64,000 nucleotides of DNA from the NCBI GenBank assembly GCA_030427885.1, contig JAUICM010000002.1, positions 124,001 to 188,000 on the forward strand, in the 5' to 3' direction. How positions within the stretch are numbered: the first letter of the stretch is position 1; each line of letters opens with the position of its first letter. This document shows, one piece after another, positions 44,471 to 54,091 of this stretch. The position numbers were made by a program, and so were the translations under genes. The notes under the pieces are model-generated. The model had not been told where the DNA came from and searched no databases. It saw only the letters and a list, made by a program, of their open reading frames with translations. Source of the stretch: Rhodothermia bacterium (GTDB lineage: Bacteria; Bacteroidota; Rhodothermia; Balneolales; Balneolaceae).

Positions 44471-45106
44471 TCACAACTTCTTCACATAAATATCTTTATA
44501 GAACACCGTACTTCCCGGATCGTGGCCCTGAAGTGCAAAAGTACCACTTGAAAGCTTTCGGGTTCCTTCCACAGAATCAGGTTCTGTATAGTCAGTGATT
44601 ACCTGGTCGTTGATACTGATCACAATATGTTTGCCATCCACTTTGATGTAATAGTCCATCCATTCATCATCTGGAAATGTGATCTCGGTGTTATCATCCA
44701 CGGCATATAAACTTGCGGTTCTTCTCGGATCAACATCGTAACTGTTATTCACCTGAGCTTCATAGCCATGTGAAGGCCATCCTCTTTCCTGATATTCTGT
44801 ATGAATAAAGATCCCTGAATTGGAATGGGCTTTGGTCATGACTTTAGCTTTGAACTCAAAATCCTTGAAATCGTGATCGGGACCATCATAAAACAGATGG
44901 GAACGTTCACCATTCACCTTGATCATTCCGTTTTCAATGCTAAACGTTTCCGGATGCTCATTCTTCTTCCATCCATCAAAACTTTCTCCATCAAACAGGG
45001 AGATCCATTCTGTTTCCGGAGCAGCTGAAGATTTCTGATCTGCTTTCTTTGAACAGGTTATGGTCAGTATTGTAATGGTGCAGATAATCAGGGCTGGCTT
45101 TTTCAT
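44471..45106 (-). CDS. DUF1080 (3-keto-disaccharide hydrolase-like) lipoprotein
   Basis: A 211-residue protein from the ATG at 45106 (a TTG just upstream is less likely). The signal peptide ends in an atypical lipobox TITC, with Cys 18 followed by SKK. The rest (about 35-210) is one DUF1080/LamG-like beta-sandwich: WISLFDGESFDGWKKNE, then FEFKAKVMTKAHSNSGIFIHT, the YEAQVNNSYD strand, DEWMDYYIKVDGKHIVISIND, and a terminal GTFALQGHDPGSTVFYKDIYVK. Related proteins hydrolyse 3-keto sugars or bind carbohydrates. It is downstream of a class III cyclase gene and upstream of nothing on its strand, so its pathway link to the mannan locus is only by position. Confidence 0.88.
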   Translation of the reverse strand: MKKPALIICTITILTITCSKKADQKSSAAPETEWISLFDGESFDGWKKNEHPETFSIENGMIKVNGERSHLFYDGPDHDFKDFEFKAKVMTKAHSNSGIFIHTEYQERGWPSHGYEAQVNNSYDVDPRRTASLYAVDDNTEITFPDDEWMDYYIKVDGKHIVISINDQVITDYTEPDSVEGTRKLSSGTFALQGHDPGSTVFYKDIYVKKL

Positions 45107-45173
45107 CAAGTATCAGGTTGGACTAAGTTTATTTAATAAATTGAATGATAAATCTAATTCAGAATCGAAATTG

Positions 45174-46250
45174 TTAAAGCTCTTTAAGGCCATGAAGTTG
45201 CACGGATTCCATTTTCCCTCTGAGTACAAAATCACCTTTATGGGAACTGCTGTATCTTTTGGTGATGTCCAATGATTCAAGCAGGTCTACCGAAGTTAGC
45301 AAGAGCTCTTCTAATTCGTTGCACATGCTTTGAATTCTGGCTGTGGTATTTATCACATCGCCGTGATACGCTATTTCTTTTTTGATAACCCCGATCTCAG
45401 CCACCATTAGCTCTCCCCCGTGAATACCTGCCTTAAATACCGGAAGAACACCAAAATTCTCAAGATAGTATCCTTTCCTGCTCTCCAGCTTTTTTCTAAA
45501 TGCAAAGAATAGCTCAACACATTCATTTTCTTGAATACCTTTATCATAATCCCAGCATATTACAGCTTCATCCCCCACATATTGGTAGATGTCACCTGAA
45601 TAGATCGATATCACTTCATTCAAATCAAAAAAGCATTGTTGTATCATCAGGCTGTACTTATGCAGGCCTAACTCTTCCGCTAGTGTTGTAGACCCTCTCA
45701 AGTCAAGAAACATGAAGATTTTCTTCTCAATTCTTGGCGGCGAATATCTTCCGGTGAGCATCTTCCAGAATACTCCCGGACCGAATTTCTCATGAACCAG
45801 TTTATAAAAAGAGAACATCATACTGGACAAAAGAAAAAATATCAGAAACGAATAAACCCCGGCCGTTCTATATAATTCTGGCAAAGTATATATTTCCCAC
45901 CCCTTATTTCCGATCGTCAACACATTCACCCCTAATTCCGAATCCAGAGTAAACACCAAACTATAACAGACTAATTTGGTCAATAACCTCAACCCCATTG
46001 TCTTTCTCTTGAACCATTTATTATCCAGAAATAACTCTATCACATAATAGAATACCCCTGTTATCAACCCCAAAACAAGAACCAGATCCAGGTTACTGAT
46101 CCAGGTGACACCTTCCTTCAGGTTCTCTCTTGGAACCTCAACAATGCCTGCATATCTGAAGATATTGAAGAAAAAGAAAGCAATGGTCCAGAATAAAACT
46201 GTTGTAAGTAAAAGCTTAATCTGGCTTATTATTACATAACGGGTATTCAT
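45174..46250 (-). CDS. Membrane-bound class III adenylate/guanylate cyclase
   Basis: A 358-residue protein with four membrane helices in the N-terminal half (about 10-30, 52-70, 85-105, 130-150) and a cyclase homology domain (about 180-350). The metal-binding aspartates are in FLDLRGST and YVGDEAVICWD. The transition-state Asn and Arg are in VINTTARIQ, so the catalytic core is intact. It is expected to make cAMP, or less likely cGMP, in the cytoplasm. The small membrane part may sense or only anchor. It follows the NTF2-like gene by 22 bp on the same strand, so these genes may be co-transcribed with the end of the mannan locus. Confidence 0.9.
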   Translation of the reverse strand: MNTRYVIISQIKLLLTTVLFWTIAFFFFNIFRYAGIVEVPRENLKEGVTWISNLDLVLVLGLITGVFYYVIELFLDNKWFKRKTMGLRLLTKLVCYSLVFTLDSELGVNVLTIGNKGWEIYTLPELYRTAGVYSFLIFFLLSSMMFSFYKLVHEKFGPGVFWKMLTGRYSPPRIEKKIFMFLDLRGSTTLAEELGLHKYSLMIQQCFFDLNEVISIYSGDIYQYVGDEAVICWDYDKGIQENECVELFFAFRKKLESRKGYYLENFGVLPVFKAGIHGGELMVAEIGVIKKEIAYHGDVINTTARIQSMCNELEELLLTSVDLLESLDITKRYSSSHKGDFVLRGKMESVQLHGLKEL

Positions 46251-46272
46251 CTGAAAATGAGATCAGTTTTGC

Positions 46273-46785
46273 TTACTGGCCATCCAGGTATTCATCAGGG
46301 ATCGGGGCGTCATTTGTTTCACCAGCCCAGAATACCGATACGATCCACCAGCGATCATTGTCATAGAATAGCTGAATACTATTGATCCCACGTGCGATTA
46401 CCTCACCTTCTTCGGTTCTGCGGCTTTCATAGGTACTGAATACATGTGCCACATAACGGTACTGAACCACTTCCTTAGAAAGTTCGGTTTCAAAAAAACC
46501 ATTCTGCTTAAAGTAATCCGTAACCTGTTCGGTGTATTCTTCAACTCCCCATGTACGATAGATCACTTTCCCGTCAGGAGTGATGCCCGTGGGCATAAGT
46601 TTAGCCTCAGGTATAAAGAGATATTTAAACCGATCCCAGTCCCGGTCAGCTCCTGCTTCTCCTGATATTGACGCATACAGAGCTTCAATTATTGAATCGA
46701 TTGACTCAACATCCGACTCATATTGAGCTTTTACATTCACATTAACACCCAAAAATATGATACCGATTAACAGAAGCTTATTCAT
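46273..46785 (-). CDS. Exported NTF2-like (SnoaL/DUF4440-type) protein
   Basis: A 170-residue protein. The signal peptide is 1-20 (ending VKA-Q). The mature domain is a cone-shaped NTF2-like fold, judged from DSIIEALYASISGEAGADRDWDRF, a YTEQVTDYFKQNGFFE helix, then VVQYRYVAHVFSTYESR and the final INSIQLFYDNDRWWIVSVFW strand pair. Such proteins are small-ligand pockets; catalytic residues are not evident. It lies between the aldo/keto reductase and the cyclase gene. Confidence 0.8.
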   Translation of the reverse strand: MNKLLLIGIIFLGVNVNVKAQYESDVESIDSIIEALYASISGEAGADRDWDRFKYLFIPEAKLMPTGITPDGKVIYRTWGVEEYTEQVTDYFKQNGFFETELSKEVVQYRYVAHVFSTYESRRTEEGEVIARGINSIQLFYDNDRWWIVSVFWAGETNDAPIPDEYLDGQ

Positions 46786-46834
46786 TGTATTATGGTTTAT
46801 TTGTAATTATTAAGGAATTAAAGGTTTACCAGTG

Positions 46835-47821
46835 TTAATTCATACGAAGAATCTCTTCGATATCAGCTGCTTCAGCCACACTTAATTCCAGGTTCTTGAG
46901 AGTTTCCAGATTATCTTCCAGCTGTTTAATGCTGCTGATACCAACCAAAGCTGAAGTCACTTCCTTTCTTCGTAATACCCAAACTAAAGCAAGCTGGGCA
47001 AGTGATTGTCCTCTTTTTTCAGCAATTGTATTCAGTTTTTTGATCTGCTCCAGTCTTTTCTCAGTAAGTTCTTCTTTTTGAAGAAAACCTTTCGGATCAG
47101 CTATTCGGGAACCTTCCGGAATTCCTTTTATGTATTTATTAGTGAGTAATCCCTGAGCCAGAGGAGAAAAAGGAATACACCCAATACCTTCTTCTTTAAG
47201 TACGTCAAACAAACCGTCTTCAGGGTTGCGCACAAACATACTGTACTTTGGTTGATGGATCACAACAGGAACTCCCCAGGATTTCAACATTCTGAATGCC
47301 TCACGGGCTTTTTGTGCAGGATAATTAGAAATACCAACATACAATGCCTTCCCTGATCTTACGATCTGTTCCAAAGCTCTCATACTTTCTTCTAAGGGAG
47401 TGTCTTCATCCGGTCGGTGGTGATAAAAAATATCCACATACTCCAGCCCCATTCTTTTCAGGCTTTGATTTAGACTCGAGATCAGATACTTCCGTGAACC
47501 TCCATCACCGTAGGGCCCCGGCCACATGTCATAACCGGCTTTGGATGAAATAATAAGCTCATCCCTACGACCGGCAAACACGGTCTTTAGCGCGCGGCCA
47601 AATTGTTCCTCTGCTGATCCATATGGAGGGCCGTAATTATTCGCAAGATCAAAATGAGTGATCCCCATTTCAAATGCCCGGCTTAGCATTTCATCCACTT
47701 TAACCGGAGAAACCAATCCCCCGAAGTTGTGCCACAATCCCAGTGAAATGGCCGGAAGGTATAAGCCGCTGTTACCACATTTTCGGTAGGGTATCTGTTC
47801 GTACTGAGGAGAAGAAAGCAT
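46835..47821 (-). CDS. Aldo/keto reductase (YghZ / glyceraldehyde reductase type)
   Basis: A 328-residue TIM-barrel NADPH-dependent reductase. The catalytic tetrad can be placed: Asp and Tyr in FDLANNYGPPYG, Lys in ISSKAGYD and His in IFYHHRPDEDTP. The N-terminal YRKCGNSGLYLPAISLGLW and the C-terminal VLRRKEVTSALVGISS are typical of the YghZ/Gpr subgroup. It acts in the cytoplasm on aldehydes, sugars or methylglyoxal-like compounds. It sits 55 bp downstream of the GH26 gene and may serve the mannan locus, but its substrate is unproven. Confidence 0.92.
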   Translation of the reverse strand: MLSSPQYEQIPYRKCGNSGLYLPAISLGLWHNFGGLVSPVKVDEMLSRAFEMGITHFDLANNYGPPYGSAEEQFGRALKTVFAGRRDELIISSKAGYDMWPGPYGDGGSRKYLISSLNQSLKRMGLEYVDIFYHHRPDEDTPLEESMRALEQIVRSGKALYVGISNYPAQKAREAFRMLKSWGVPVVIHQPKYSMFVRNPEDGLFDVLKEEGIGCIPFSPLAQGLLTNKYIKGIPEGSRIADPKGFLQKEELTEKRLEQIKKLNTIAEKRGQSLAQLALVWVLRRKEVTSALVGISSIKQLEDNLETLKNLELSVAEAADIEEILRMN

Positions 47822-47876
47822 ATTATAGTGGTTAAATGTAGTAGCGATGATTCTCCTGAGTATAAAAATAAAAAAG

Positions 47877-49052
47877 CTATTTATTCAGGGTATATAGATC
47901 CGGAAGTTCATCTTCAAAAACGATCAACTCATTATCCCTGAACGCTTTCATATCCGATGCACTTGGGTGCCCCGGATGAGATGCAAAAAAGTGATCACGC
48001 TGTTCCCGCTCATAGTTTGCATTACGCCAGGTTAATACATACGCAATTCCTTTTGCAGCCGGATCAGCCTGAAAAGCCGCGAGTACCTGTTCGGTCCACC
48101 ATTTAGGATTTGGAATACCTTCGACTCCTGTTTCCGACAATGCTGCGATTTTATTTCGTTTCGTTGCTTCCCCAACCAGCCAGGCCAGTTCTTTACTGAA
48201 TTCTGCGGGATCCCGTTGATTCATACTCCCGTAATCATCCATTCCAAGGATATCCACATAATCGTCCCCGGGATATTTATTCATATAGTTAGCAAACTCT
48301 CTGCCCGCCTGATTATCCGGTGAATACGCATACAAAATATTATGAACCCCCTTCTCGTCCCGAAGATATTCTACTGTAAATCTCCAGAGTGCCACATACT
48401 CATCCACGCTGGTTTGATCTTCTCCCCACCAAAACCAGGATCCTGTATGCTCATGGTATGGCCGGAAAATAACAGGTATATGCTCACCATTATCGCCTTT
48501 CAGATCTTGCACAAAATCTGCAAATTTATCCAGCCAGATTTTAAATTTATCATGCTGTGCCCCTCCCGGGATAACTGCTGCGACCCCGGGGGTTCTGTCC
48601 CAGGTGCTTCCATCAGTTACGGGGTGATTCATATGCCAGCTAATGGTATTGATTCCGCCTCGCTCATAGCTTTCCCTTATCCACTGCTTTATGCTTTCAA
48701 AGTTTACGTTATCAAGTGATACTTCTTTATCCTGTCGCAGATCACCTATCTCCCATCCATAAACTGCGGGATATGATCCCGTTACTTCTTTTACATCAGA
48801 TCGGCCGGGTTCGGCCCACCATGAATAACCATATGCCAGATCATCCTGATGGCCGTACAGTACCTTGGTTTTAGCAAGTTCACGTAAGTTATAGTACAGG
48901 GCCCTGGTTTCCCGAGTGGCATTTGTATCTATGGGTAAATCTGATCTTTCCAGTGTGAAGGAGTCGTTTGTAGTACATCCTGTAACCGAAAGTAAAATCC
49001 CTAAAACTATGAGTGAAAGTGATGTCCTTTTTAAAGCTAACATAGTATCCAT
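47877..49052 (-). CDS. GH26 beta-mannanase lipoprotein
   Basis: A 391-residue lipoprotein (signal with VTGC, Cys near 26; a second start at M4 would shorten the signal only). The catalytic TIM barrel of glycoside hydrolase family 26 covers about 45-385. The acid/base glutamate is in IFRPYHEHTGSWFWWG (about 200), the nucleophile glutamate is in IAALSETGVEG (about 304), and the -1 subsite motif SWHMNHP is near 145. GH26 enzymes cleave internal beta-1,4-mannosidic bonds or release mannobiose. As a lipoprotein it should sit at the cell surface or in the periplasm, feeding the TonB receptor system. It is separated from the GH5 gene by 172 bp. Confidence 0.94.
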   Translation of the reverse strand: MDTMLALKRTSLSLIVLGILLSVTGCTTNDSFTLERSDLPIDTNATRETRALYYNLRELAKTKVLYGHQDDLAYGYSWWAEPGRSDVKEVTGSYPAVYGWEIGDLRQDKEVSLDNVNFESIKQWIRESYERGGINTISWHMNHPVTDGSTWDRTPGVAAVIPGGAQHDKFKIWLDKFADFVQDLKGDNGEHIPVIFRPYHEHTGSWFWWGEDQTSVDEYVALWRFTVEYLRDEKGVHNILYAYSPDNQAGREFANYMNKYPGDDYVDILGMDDYGSMNQRDPAEFSKELAWLVGEATKRNKIAALSETGVEGIPNPKWWTEQVLAAFQADPAAKGIAYVLTWRNANYEREQRDHFFASHPGHPSASDMKAFRDNELIVFEDELPDLYTLNK

Positions 49053-49224
49053 TGGTAAGTATTGATCTGAAATCCCACCGTATTATTACCCAGTTACAAA
49101 GCGATTTCCTGAGTGAGTTTTCTCAGTTCAGATCCGGTTGTATTTCCTTTAAGTATATTCTACTGTCCTCTTAAATTCACCGCGTTTTACATCATTTTAA
49201 TCGCGATGTGTCTTTTAACATAAA

Positions 49225-50526
49225 TTACTTTTTTAGCGATTTCAGCTTTTGGGAATGAGCTTTAATGATCTCCAGCGTGGAGCTGTCATTGGCGAATACA
49301 GAGTTCAGTCCCTGTGGTTCCTGAGGAGGGTCGCCCACAAAAGGGTCTCCACTTCTCCACCAGTAATCATCATGTTGAGCTACTCCAAGGCCACCCCAAC
49401 TCCAGAAATTAGATCCTGCCAAAGCTTCATACTCTTCAACCATCCCAAATACTTCCTGATAGTACTTGTCGCGATAAGTAACCGGCGTTCCGCGCTCTAT
49501 TGATTCCAGATCTCTTCCCAGTCCGAATTCTGAAAGAACAATAGGTTTATTCAATTTCTCAGCAATACCAACATGCAGCTTTATATATTCAGCAGCATTT
49601 TTAAGTGAATTGTCAAAGGTCGCTTCTGCATTTTGGGCATCGTACCAGCTCCAGTTTTTAGCCCACATGTGAAAAGTCAGATAATCAACATTGGGTGTGT
49701 CATGCGCATCGATATAAACCTCTTCTGATTCCAGGCTACCCATTGTTCCTTCATTTCCTGTTGAAACCAGGTGGTTTGAATCTAACGATTTAATATAAGC
49801 CGCGGTTTGATCGATCCATTTCACAAATGCTGGAACATCCTTCATGCTTTCTTGCCCTTGCCCGGGACGGGGTTCGTTAGCTAATTGCCAGGACATGATC
49901 GCCGTGTCTTCGGTGTAAGGCCTGCCTGTCACCGTATTCGTTCTGGATACCAGTGTTTTGATATATTTTCTGAACTGTTCGTTTGCAACCTCATTCGTAT
50001 AGAATTTTGCTGAAAACCTCATGAACCCGGTCCAGTCGCCGGTTTTAGCAGGATCGATCGGAGTACCTATATTCGTCCAGCCATTCCATGTTGACATCCC
50101 CCCTGACCATTCCCAGAAATTATTCAGGAAGATCACTGCTTTCATATTCCGTTTTTCCATCTCAGCCAATAGAAAATCCAGCCCAATCATCAGATTTTCG
50201 TCATAACTCCCATCTGCTTTGATAAAAGCGGGAGACAATGAATTCTCAAGTTCCGTTTCCTCCGAGGAGCCTAAAACCCTGAGATTTGTAATTCCATTTT
50301 CAACCAGGATATCCAGTTCTTTTATCAGTCGTTCTCTGTCGCCTGCTTCACCGGCTCTGCCCAGATATGCTCCATACCAAAAATTCGTACCTACAAAGGT
50401 ATACGGTTCTCCATCTATCTGAAATTCAGTTCCGGATACCGTTACAAAATCATTTCTTTCCTGATTGGACCGTTTTGTACAATTTCCAAGAGTAACAATT
50501 AAAGCCAGTGCTAATATCAATCTCAT
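49225..50526 (-). CDS. GH5-family endo-beta-mannanase lipoprotein
   Basis: A 433-residue lipoprotein (signal with lipobox LGNC, Cys 16). The barrel (about 30-425) is of glycoside hydrolase family 5, mannanase subfamily. The acid/base is in WQLANEPRPG (about 215), the nucleophile is in IVLSEFGLGRD (about 332), and there is a substrate wall motif HMWAKNWSWYD. It should cleave internal beta-mannan bonds. It lies 7 bp downstream of the other GH5-type gene, so both come from one transcript. Confidence 0.92.
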   Translation of the reverse strand: MRLILALALIVTLGNCTKRSNQERNDFVTVSGTEFQIDGEPYTFVGTNFWYGAYLGRAGEAGDRERLIKELDILVENGITNLRVLGSSEETELENSLSPAFIKADGSYDENLMIGLDFLLAEMEKRNMKAVIFLNNFWEWSGGMSTWNGWTNIGTPIDPAKTGDWTGFMRFSAKFYTNEVANEQFRKYIKTLVSRTNTVTGRPYTEDTAIMSWQLANEPRPGQGQESMKDVPAFVKWIDQTAAYIKSLDSNHLVSTGNEGTMGSLESEEVYIDAHDTPNVDYLTFHMWAKNWSWYDAQNAEATFDNSLKNAAEYIKLHVGIAEKLNKPIVLSEFGLGRDLESIERGTPVTYRDKYYQEVFGMVEEYEALAGSNFWSWGGLGVAQHDDYWWRSGDPFVGDPPQEPQGLNSVFANDSSTLEIIKAHSQKLKSLKK

Positions 50527-50533
50527 ATCTTAG

Positions 50534-51628
50534 TCATTTAATAGTGGTTGCTCCAGGGTATTTTTCGTGCATTTCTTTTATCAAAGGAAGAGAATTCAAC
50601 CAGCTTTGGGCATGTCCACCTTGTGTACGGTTGCTATACCAGTCGACCCACTGCCATGATAAAGCACCAGCATATCCTCCATCATATAGTCTCTGATAGT
50701 GCTCTTCCCCCGGAACTCCAAAGAGGTCATCATCCGGGACTCCAAATTCTGCCACAACCAGTTCTTTGTCATCAAGCCCCCAATAATCTTTCGGGTGATG
50801 AAAAGGCGACAGTTCTGTACCAGCCCATGAATAGTAATGAACCATATAAAAATCGAGTGTCCCGAGCGAATCCCCACCTGCAGCAATGAGTTCTTCGTCA
50901 GAATAATAATTTTTAGCATGAGGGTGTTCAGCCCCCTCCCATAAAGCCCTGAAACTCCAGGCTCCGTTAGAAACCATCGCATCAGGATCAGTTCTATGAA
51001 TTGCACCTGTCGTCTGATTTATAAACCGCTGTATTGCCGACATCGGGACATGACGATTAAACTCCCAACCAAATTCATTACTCATTCCCTCTGGTTCGTT
51101 GAATATCTCCCAGGCTATAATAGCTGGATGATCTCCTAATGCTTCTACCATTGGGATCAGAGCGTTATCAATATATCTTTGAGTAAGAACGGAGCTTTCC
51201 AATAATGCTTTTGCCCGATCTGTGATAAGCTCTCCGTTGCGGGCTCTCAGCATGTCAAAAGACCATAAGCACAGAACCATGCCAACTTTGTACTCCCATG
51301 CCTTATCAAGAATAGACCTGAGGTCCTCAATAGTTCCTTCGCCTGGCCCTGTTACTTCAAACCCATCAAATTCGGGACTTACTGCACCGGTAGTATGTAA
51401 CCAAAGCCTCATCGCATTTCCGCCGTGCTCACTTACATTCCTGAACATATCTTCAAACGCATCCATTCTTGTATTTCCAGGACCGATATCCCTGGCGAAA
51501 TTAACCCAGGCCACGTTTCCACCATTCAGCCACAAATCCTGGTTATTGTACCGAATCTTTCCTTTTTCCTGAGCAAAAATTGAACTACTCACGATTAATA
51601 TCAGTGCATTTGTTAATAAGAATTTCAT
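50534..51628 (-). CDS. Secreted GH5-like clan GH-A glycosidase
   Basis: A 364-residue exported enzyme. The signal peptide is 1-19 (ending IFA-Q), with no lipobox. It is a clan GH-A barrel. The acid/base glutamate is in IAWEIFNEPEG (about 177), the nucleophile is in LVVAEFGVPDD (about 296), and WLHTTGAVSPEFDG and MVHYYSWAGTELS line the site. It is related to GH5 mannanases and cellulases but is more divergent than the neighbouring GH5, so a mannosidase or glucomannanase role is inferred from the locus. The start lies 20 bp downstream of the epimerase gene. Confidence 0.85.
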   Translation of the reverse strand: MKFLLTNALILIVSSSIFAQEKGKIRYNNQDLWLNGGNVAWVNFARDIGPGNTRMDAFEDMFRNVSEHGGNAMRLWLHTTGAVSPEFDGFEVTGPGEGTIEDLRSILDKAWEYKVGMVLCLWSFDMLRARNGELITDRAKALLESSVLTQRYIDNALIPMVEALGDHPAIIAWEIFNEPEGMSNEFGWEFNRHVPMSAIQRFINQTTGAIHRTDPDAMVSNGAWSFRALWEGAEHPHAKNYYSDEELIAAGGDSLGTLDFYMVHYYSWAGTELSPFHHPKDYWGLDDKELVVAEFGVPDDDLFGVPGEEHYQRLYDGGYAGALSWQWVDWYSNRTQGGHAQSWLNSLPLIKEMHEKYPGATTIK

Positions 51629-51648
51629 TTCGCCACTGGTTTTAAGGT

Positions 51649-52878
51649 TTACCCTTCAAGTACTTTCTTCTTCGTAAATACTTTATCGGCTCTTCTGATC
51701 ACTTCCAGAATTGTGCGTCCATTGTGGTAGGGTGCTTTCCACGATCTGATCTTATCCATGATATAGGGTTTTCCATCCCGGCTCACCTTCTCATGCCATT
51801 CACCATATTCGGCATCTATAAACATATCTTTAATTGCAGTCCAGATATTCCATGCCGCTTCCAGATATTTTTCATCACCACTTATTTCCCATACATTAAT
51901 AAAACCTACGATCGCTTCTGCTTGTGGCCACCAGTCTTTATTTGGATCATGTATACCTTTTGAATCAGCCTCATTGATAAGTGCACCGTCCGGATCGATC
52001 GCATTCTCAAGTACATCATCAGCTATCGAAATTGCGATTCTTTGCGCTCTGTTCAAAAGAGCCTGATCACCCAGAGCTTCAGCTGCTTCGCACATAAGCC
52101 AGGCTGCTTCGATATTATGTCCGTATGAAATAAGATCTGAACTTGGTACCCAATCAACCTGCATAAAGTTGTTTAATGAAGTACCTGAATGATTTACGAT
52201 ATGATCAAAAAAGATATTCAGGAGTGATTCCAATCTTATTTTGACCTCTTCATCCGGGGCATATTTATAAAGTGATGTATAGGCTTCAAGAATGTGCAAA
52301 TGCGTATTCATCCCTTTTGGAGCATTCTTGTCTTTCGCACTTAACCGAACATCCTCTATCGCCCCCCATTTCCTGTTATAGGCTTCGAAATACCCACCGT
52401 TCTCTTTGTCGGAAGCATGTTCTTCTATGAGTGAGAATGTTTTTTGGGAAAGTATGAGAGCTTCATCCACTCCGAATGCAGAGTAATACTCGATCAAACC
52501 GTATACCGAAAATGCCTGGGCATATATATGTTTACGGTCATCCAACATGTTCCCTTTATGGTCTGTCATCCAGTAAAACCCGCCATATTCATGATCCAGA
52601 AAAAACTTTACGAGATAGTCGTAAGCACGCCTGGCAGCGACTTCTAATTCAGGAAGTTTAAATTCTTTATACAAAGCAGAAAAAGCCCATACCAATCGTG
52701 CATTCAGGATAATGCCTTTATCTGCATCATAGATCTTTTCACTGTAATGCGTTGCCCGGCCAATAAATCCCCCATTTTTTTCATCTAACGCAAATTCCGT
52801 CCAGTAGGGTAACAGATCATCAAAGAATTCTTTCTTTAACTCGTCACTTAGTTTTTTTAGAAGATTTTTTTTCTTCAT
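51649..52878 (-). CDS. AGE-family epimerase (mannobiose/cellobiose 2-epimerase type)
   Basis: A 409-residue cytoplasmic enzyme from the ATG at 52878, 4 bp after the GH130 stop; a TTG at 52896 is less likely. It folds as an (alpha/alpha)6 barrel. Conserved histidine-containing motifs of the cellobiose 2-epimerase branch are present: SYGHNIEAAWLMCEAAE, DWWPQAEAIVGF and WKAPYHNGRTILEV. In mannan-degrading Bacteroidota this enzyme converts beta-1,4-mannobiose to mannosylglucose, which the GH130 enzyme made by the adjacent gene can phosphorolyse. The pair strongly supports that pathway here. Confidence 0.92.
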   Translation of the reverse strand: MKKKNLLKKLSDELKKEFFDDLLPYWTEFALDEKNGGFIGRATHYSEKIYDADKGIILNARLVWAFSALYKEFKLPELEVAARRAYDYLVKFFLDHEYGGFYWMTDHKGNMLDDRKHIYAQAFSVYGLIEYYSAFGVDEALILSQKTFSLIEEHASDKENGGYFEAYNRKWGAIEDVRLSAKDKNAPKGMNTHLHILEAYTSLYKYAPDEEVKIRLESLLNIFFDHIVNHSGTSLNNFMQVDWVPSSDLISYGHNIEAAWLMCEAAEALGDQALLNRAQRIAISIADDVLENAIDPDGALINEADSKGIHDPNKDWWPQAEAIVGFINVWEISGDEKYLEAAWNIWTAIKDMFIDAEYGEWHEKVSRDGKPYIMDKIRSWKAPYHNGRTILEVIRRADKVFTKKKVLEG

Positions 52879-52882
52879 CTGC

Positions 52883-54064
52883 CTATTCCAGTTCAATCCC
52901 TTTATTCCCTGCCACGATCTTTTTGATCGTTTGAACGCTTGTTATGGATCTGTAACCATCTTCCGGTGTATTGATTGCATAATCTATCAATTGATCCAGA
53001 GAGCTCTCCGCTACATGCATTCGGGTATCTGATGAAGCATAATAGATGTATACCTTACCGTCATCGTCAAGGATCCAGCCATTTGCAAAAGTCACATTCG
53101 AAACATCTCCAACCCTCTCATCTCCTTTAGGGGCAATAAAATGCCCTCCCGGTCGGTATGTTACTTTCCATGGCTCAGACAGATCTGTCAGAAATACATA
53201 CAGAACATATCGTAACCCTGCGGCTGTATTCCTTACACCATGAGCCAGATGCAGCCATCCATTTTCCGTTTTAATCGGAGCTGGTCCCTGACCATTCTTA
53301 ACTTCTTTAATGGTGTGATATACACGTTCATCTATCACCATTTCTTTATCTACAGAGGCATTTTCCATGGACTCGCATAATGCCCAACCAATTCCTCCTC
53401 CTGTTCCCGCATCAATAAATCCATCCTGTGGACGTGTGTATAGTGCGTATTTTCCATCTACAAACTCAGGATGCAAAACCACATTTCTTTGCTGGTCTGA
53501 TTTAGTTTTCAGATCAGGAAGTCGTTCCCAGCTTTCAAGATCTTTCGTTCTTGCTATTCCAGCCTGAGCCACTGCGCTACTGGTGTCGTGCGCCGGTACG
53601 CGTTTATCTTTACGCTCAGTACAGAAGATCCCATAAATCCAACCATCCTCATGCTTTGTAAGACGCATATCATACACGTTTGTATCCGGTTCGCTGGTCT
53701 CTTCCATCAGAATGGGTTCTTCTCTGAACCTGAATCCTTCTGTCGGCGAATCACTTTCAGCTATCGCAAAAAAAGATTTCCGATCGTTGCCCTCAACACG
53801 AACAACCAGTACATACTTCCCATCATGTTTGATAGCTCCTGCATTAAATGCTGCATTTATTCCAAAACGCTCCATCAGGAATGGATTGCTTTCCGGATTG
53901 AAATCATATCTCCATTTCAGTGGAGCGTGCTCTGATGTTACTACAGGATTAAGGTATCTCTTGTAAATCCCATTACCGATCTGTTCGGCTGTGTTCTTCC
54001 TGTTGAGCAGTTCCTTATACTGCTCAACAAGTAGTTTTTTTCTTCGATTAAATACTTCAGACAT
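52883..54064 (-). CDS. GH130 4-O-beta-D-mannosyl-D-glucose phosphorylase
   Basis: A 393-residue cytoplasmic phosphorylase (about the size of the Bacteroides fragilis enzyme, near 390). The five-bladed propeller bears the family motifs [32 protein letters not shown], the proposed acid/base aspartate in NVYDMRLT (132), then [17 protein letters not shown] and [14 protein letters not shown]. It cleaves mannosylglucose with phosphate to mannose 1-phosphate and glucose. Together with the AGE epimerase it completes the mannobiose pathway and saves one ATP per disaccharide. Confidence 0.94.
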   Translation of the reverse strand: MSEVFNRRKKLLVEQYKELLNRKNTAEQIGNGIYKRYLNPVVTSEHAPLKWRYDFNPESNPFLMERFGINAAFNAGAIKHDGKYVLVVRVEGNDRKSFFAIAESDSPTEGFRFREEPILMEETSEPDTNVYDMRLTKHEDGWIYGIFCTERKDKRVPAHDTSSAVAQAGIARTKDLESWERLPDLKTKSDQQRNVVLHPEFVDGKYALYTRPQDGFIDAGTGGGIGWALCESMENASVDKEMVIDERVYHTIKEVKNGQGPAPIKTENGWLHLAHGVRNTAAGLRYVLYVFLTDLSEPWKVTYRPGGHFIAPKGDERVGDVSNVTFANGWILDDDGKVYIYYASSDTRMHVAESSLDQLIDYAINTPEDGYRSITSVQTIKKIVAGNKGIELE

Positions 54065-54091
54065 TTGAGTGAGTGAATGAGTCTTATTTAG

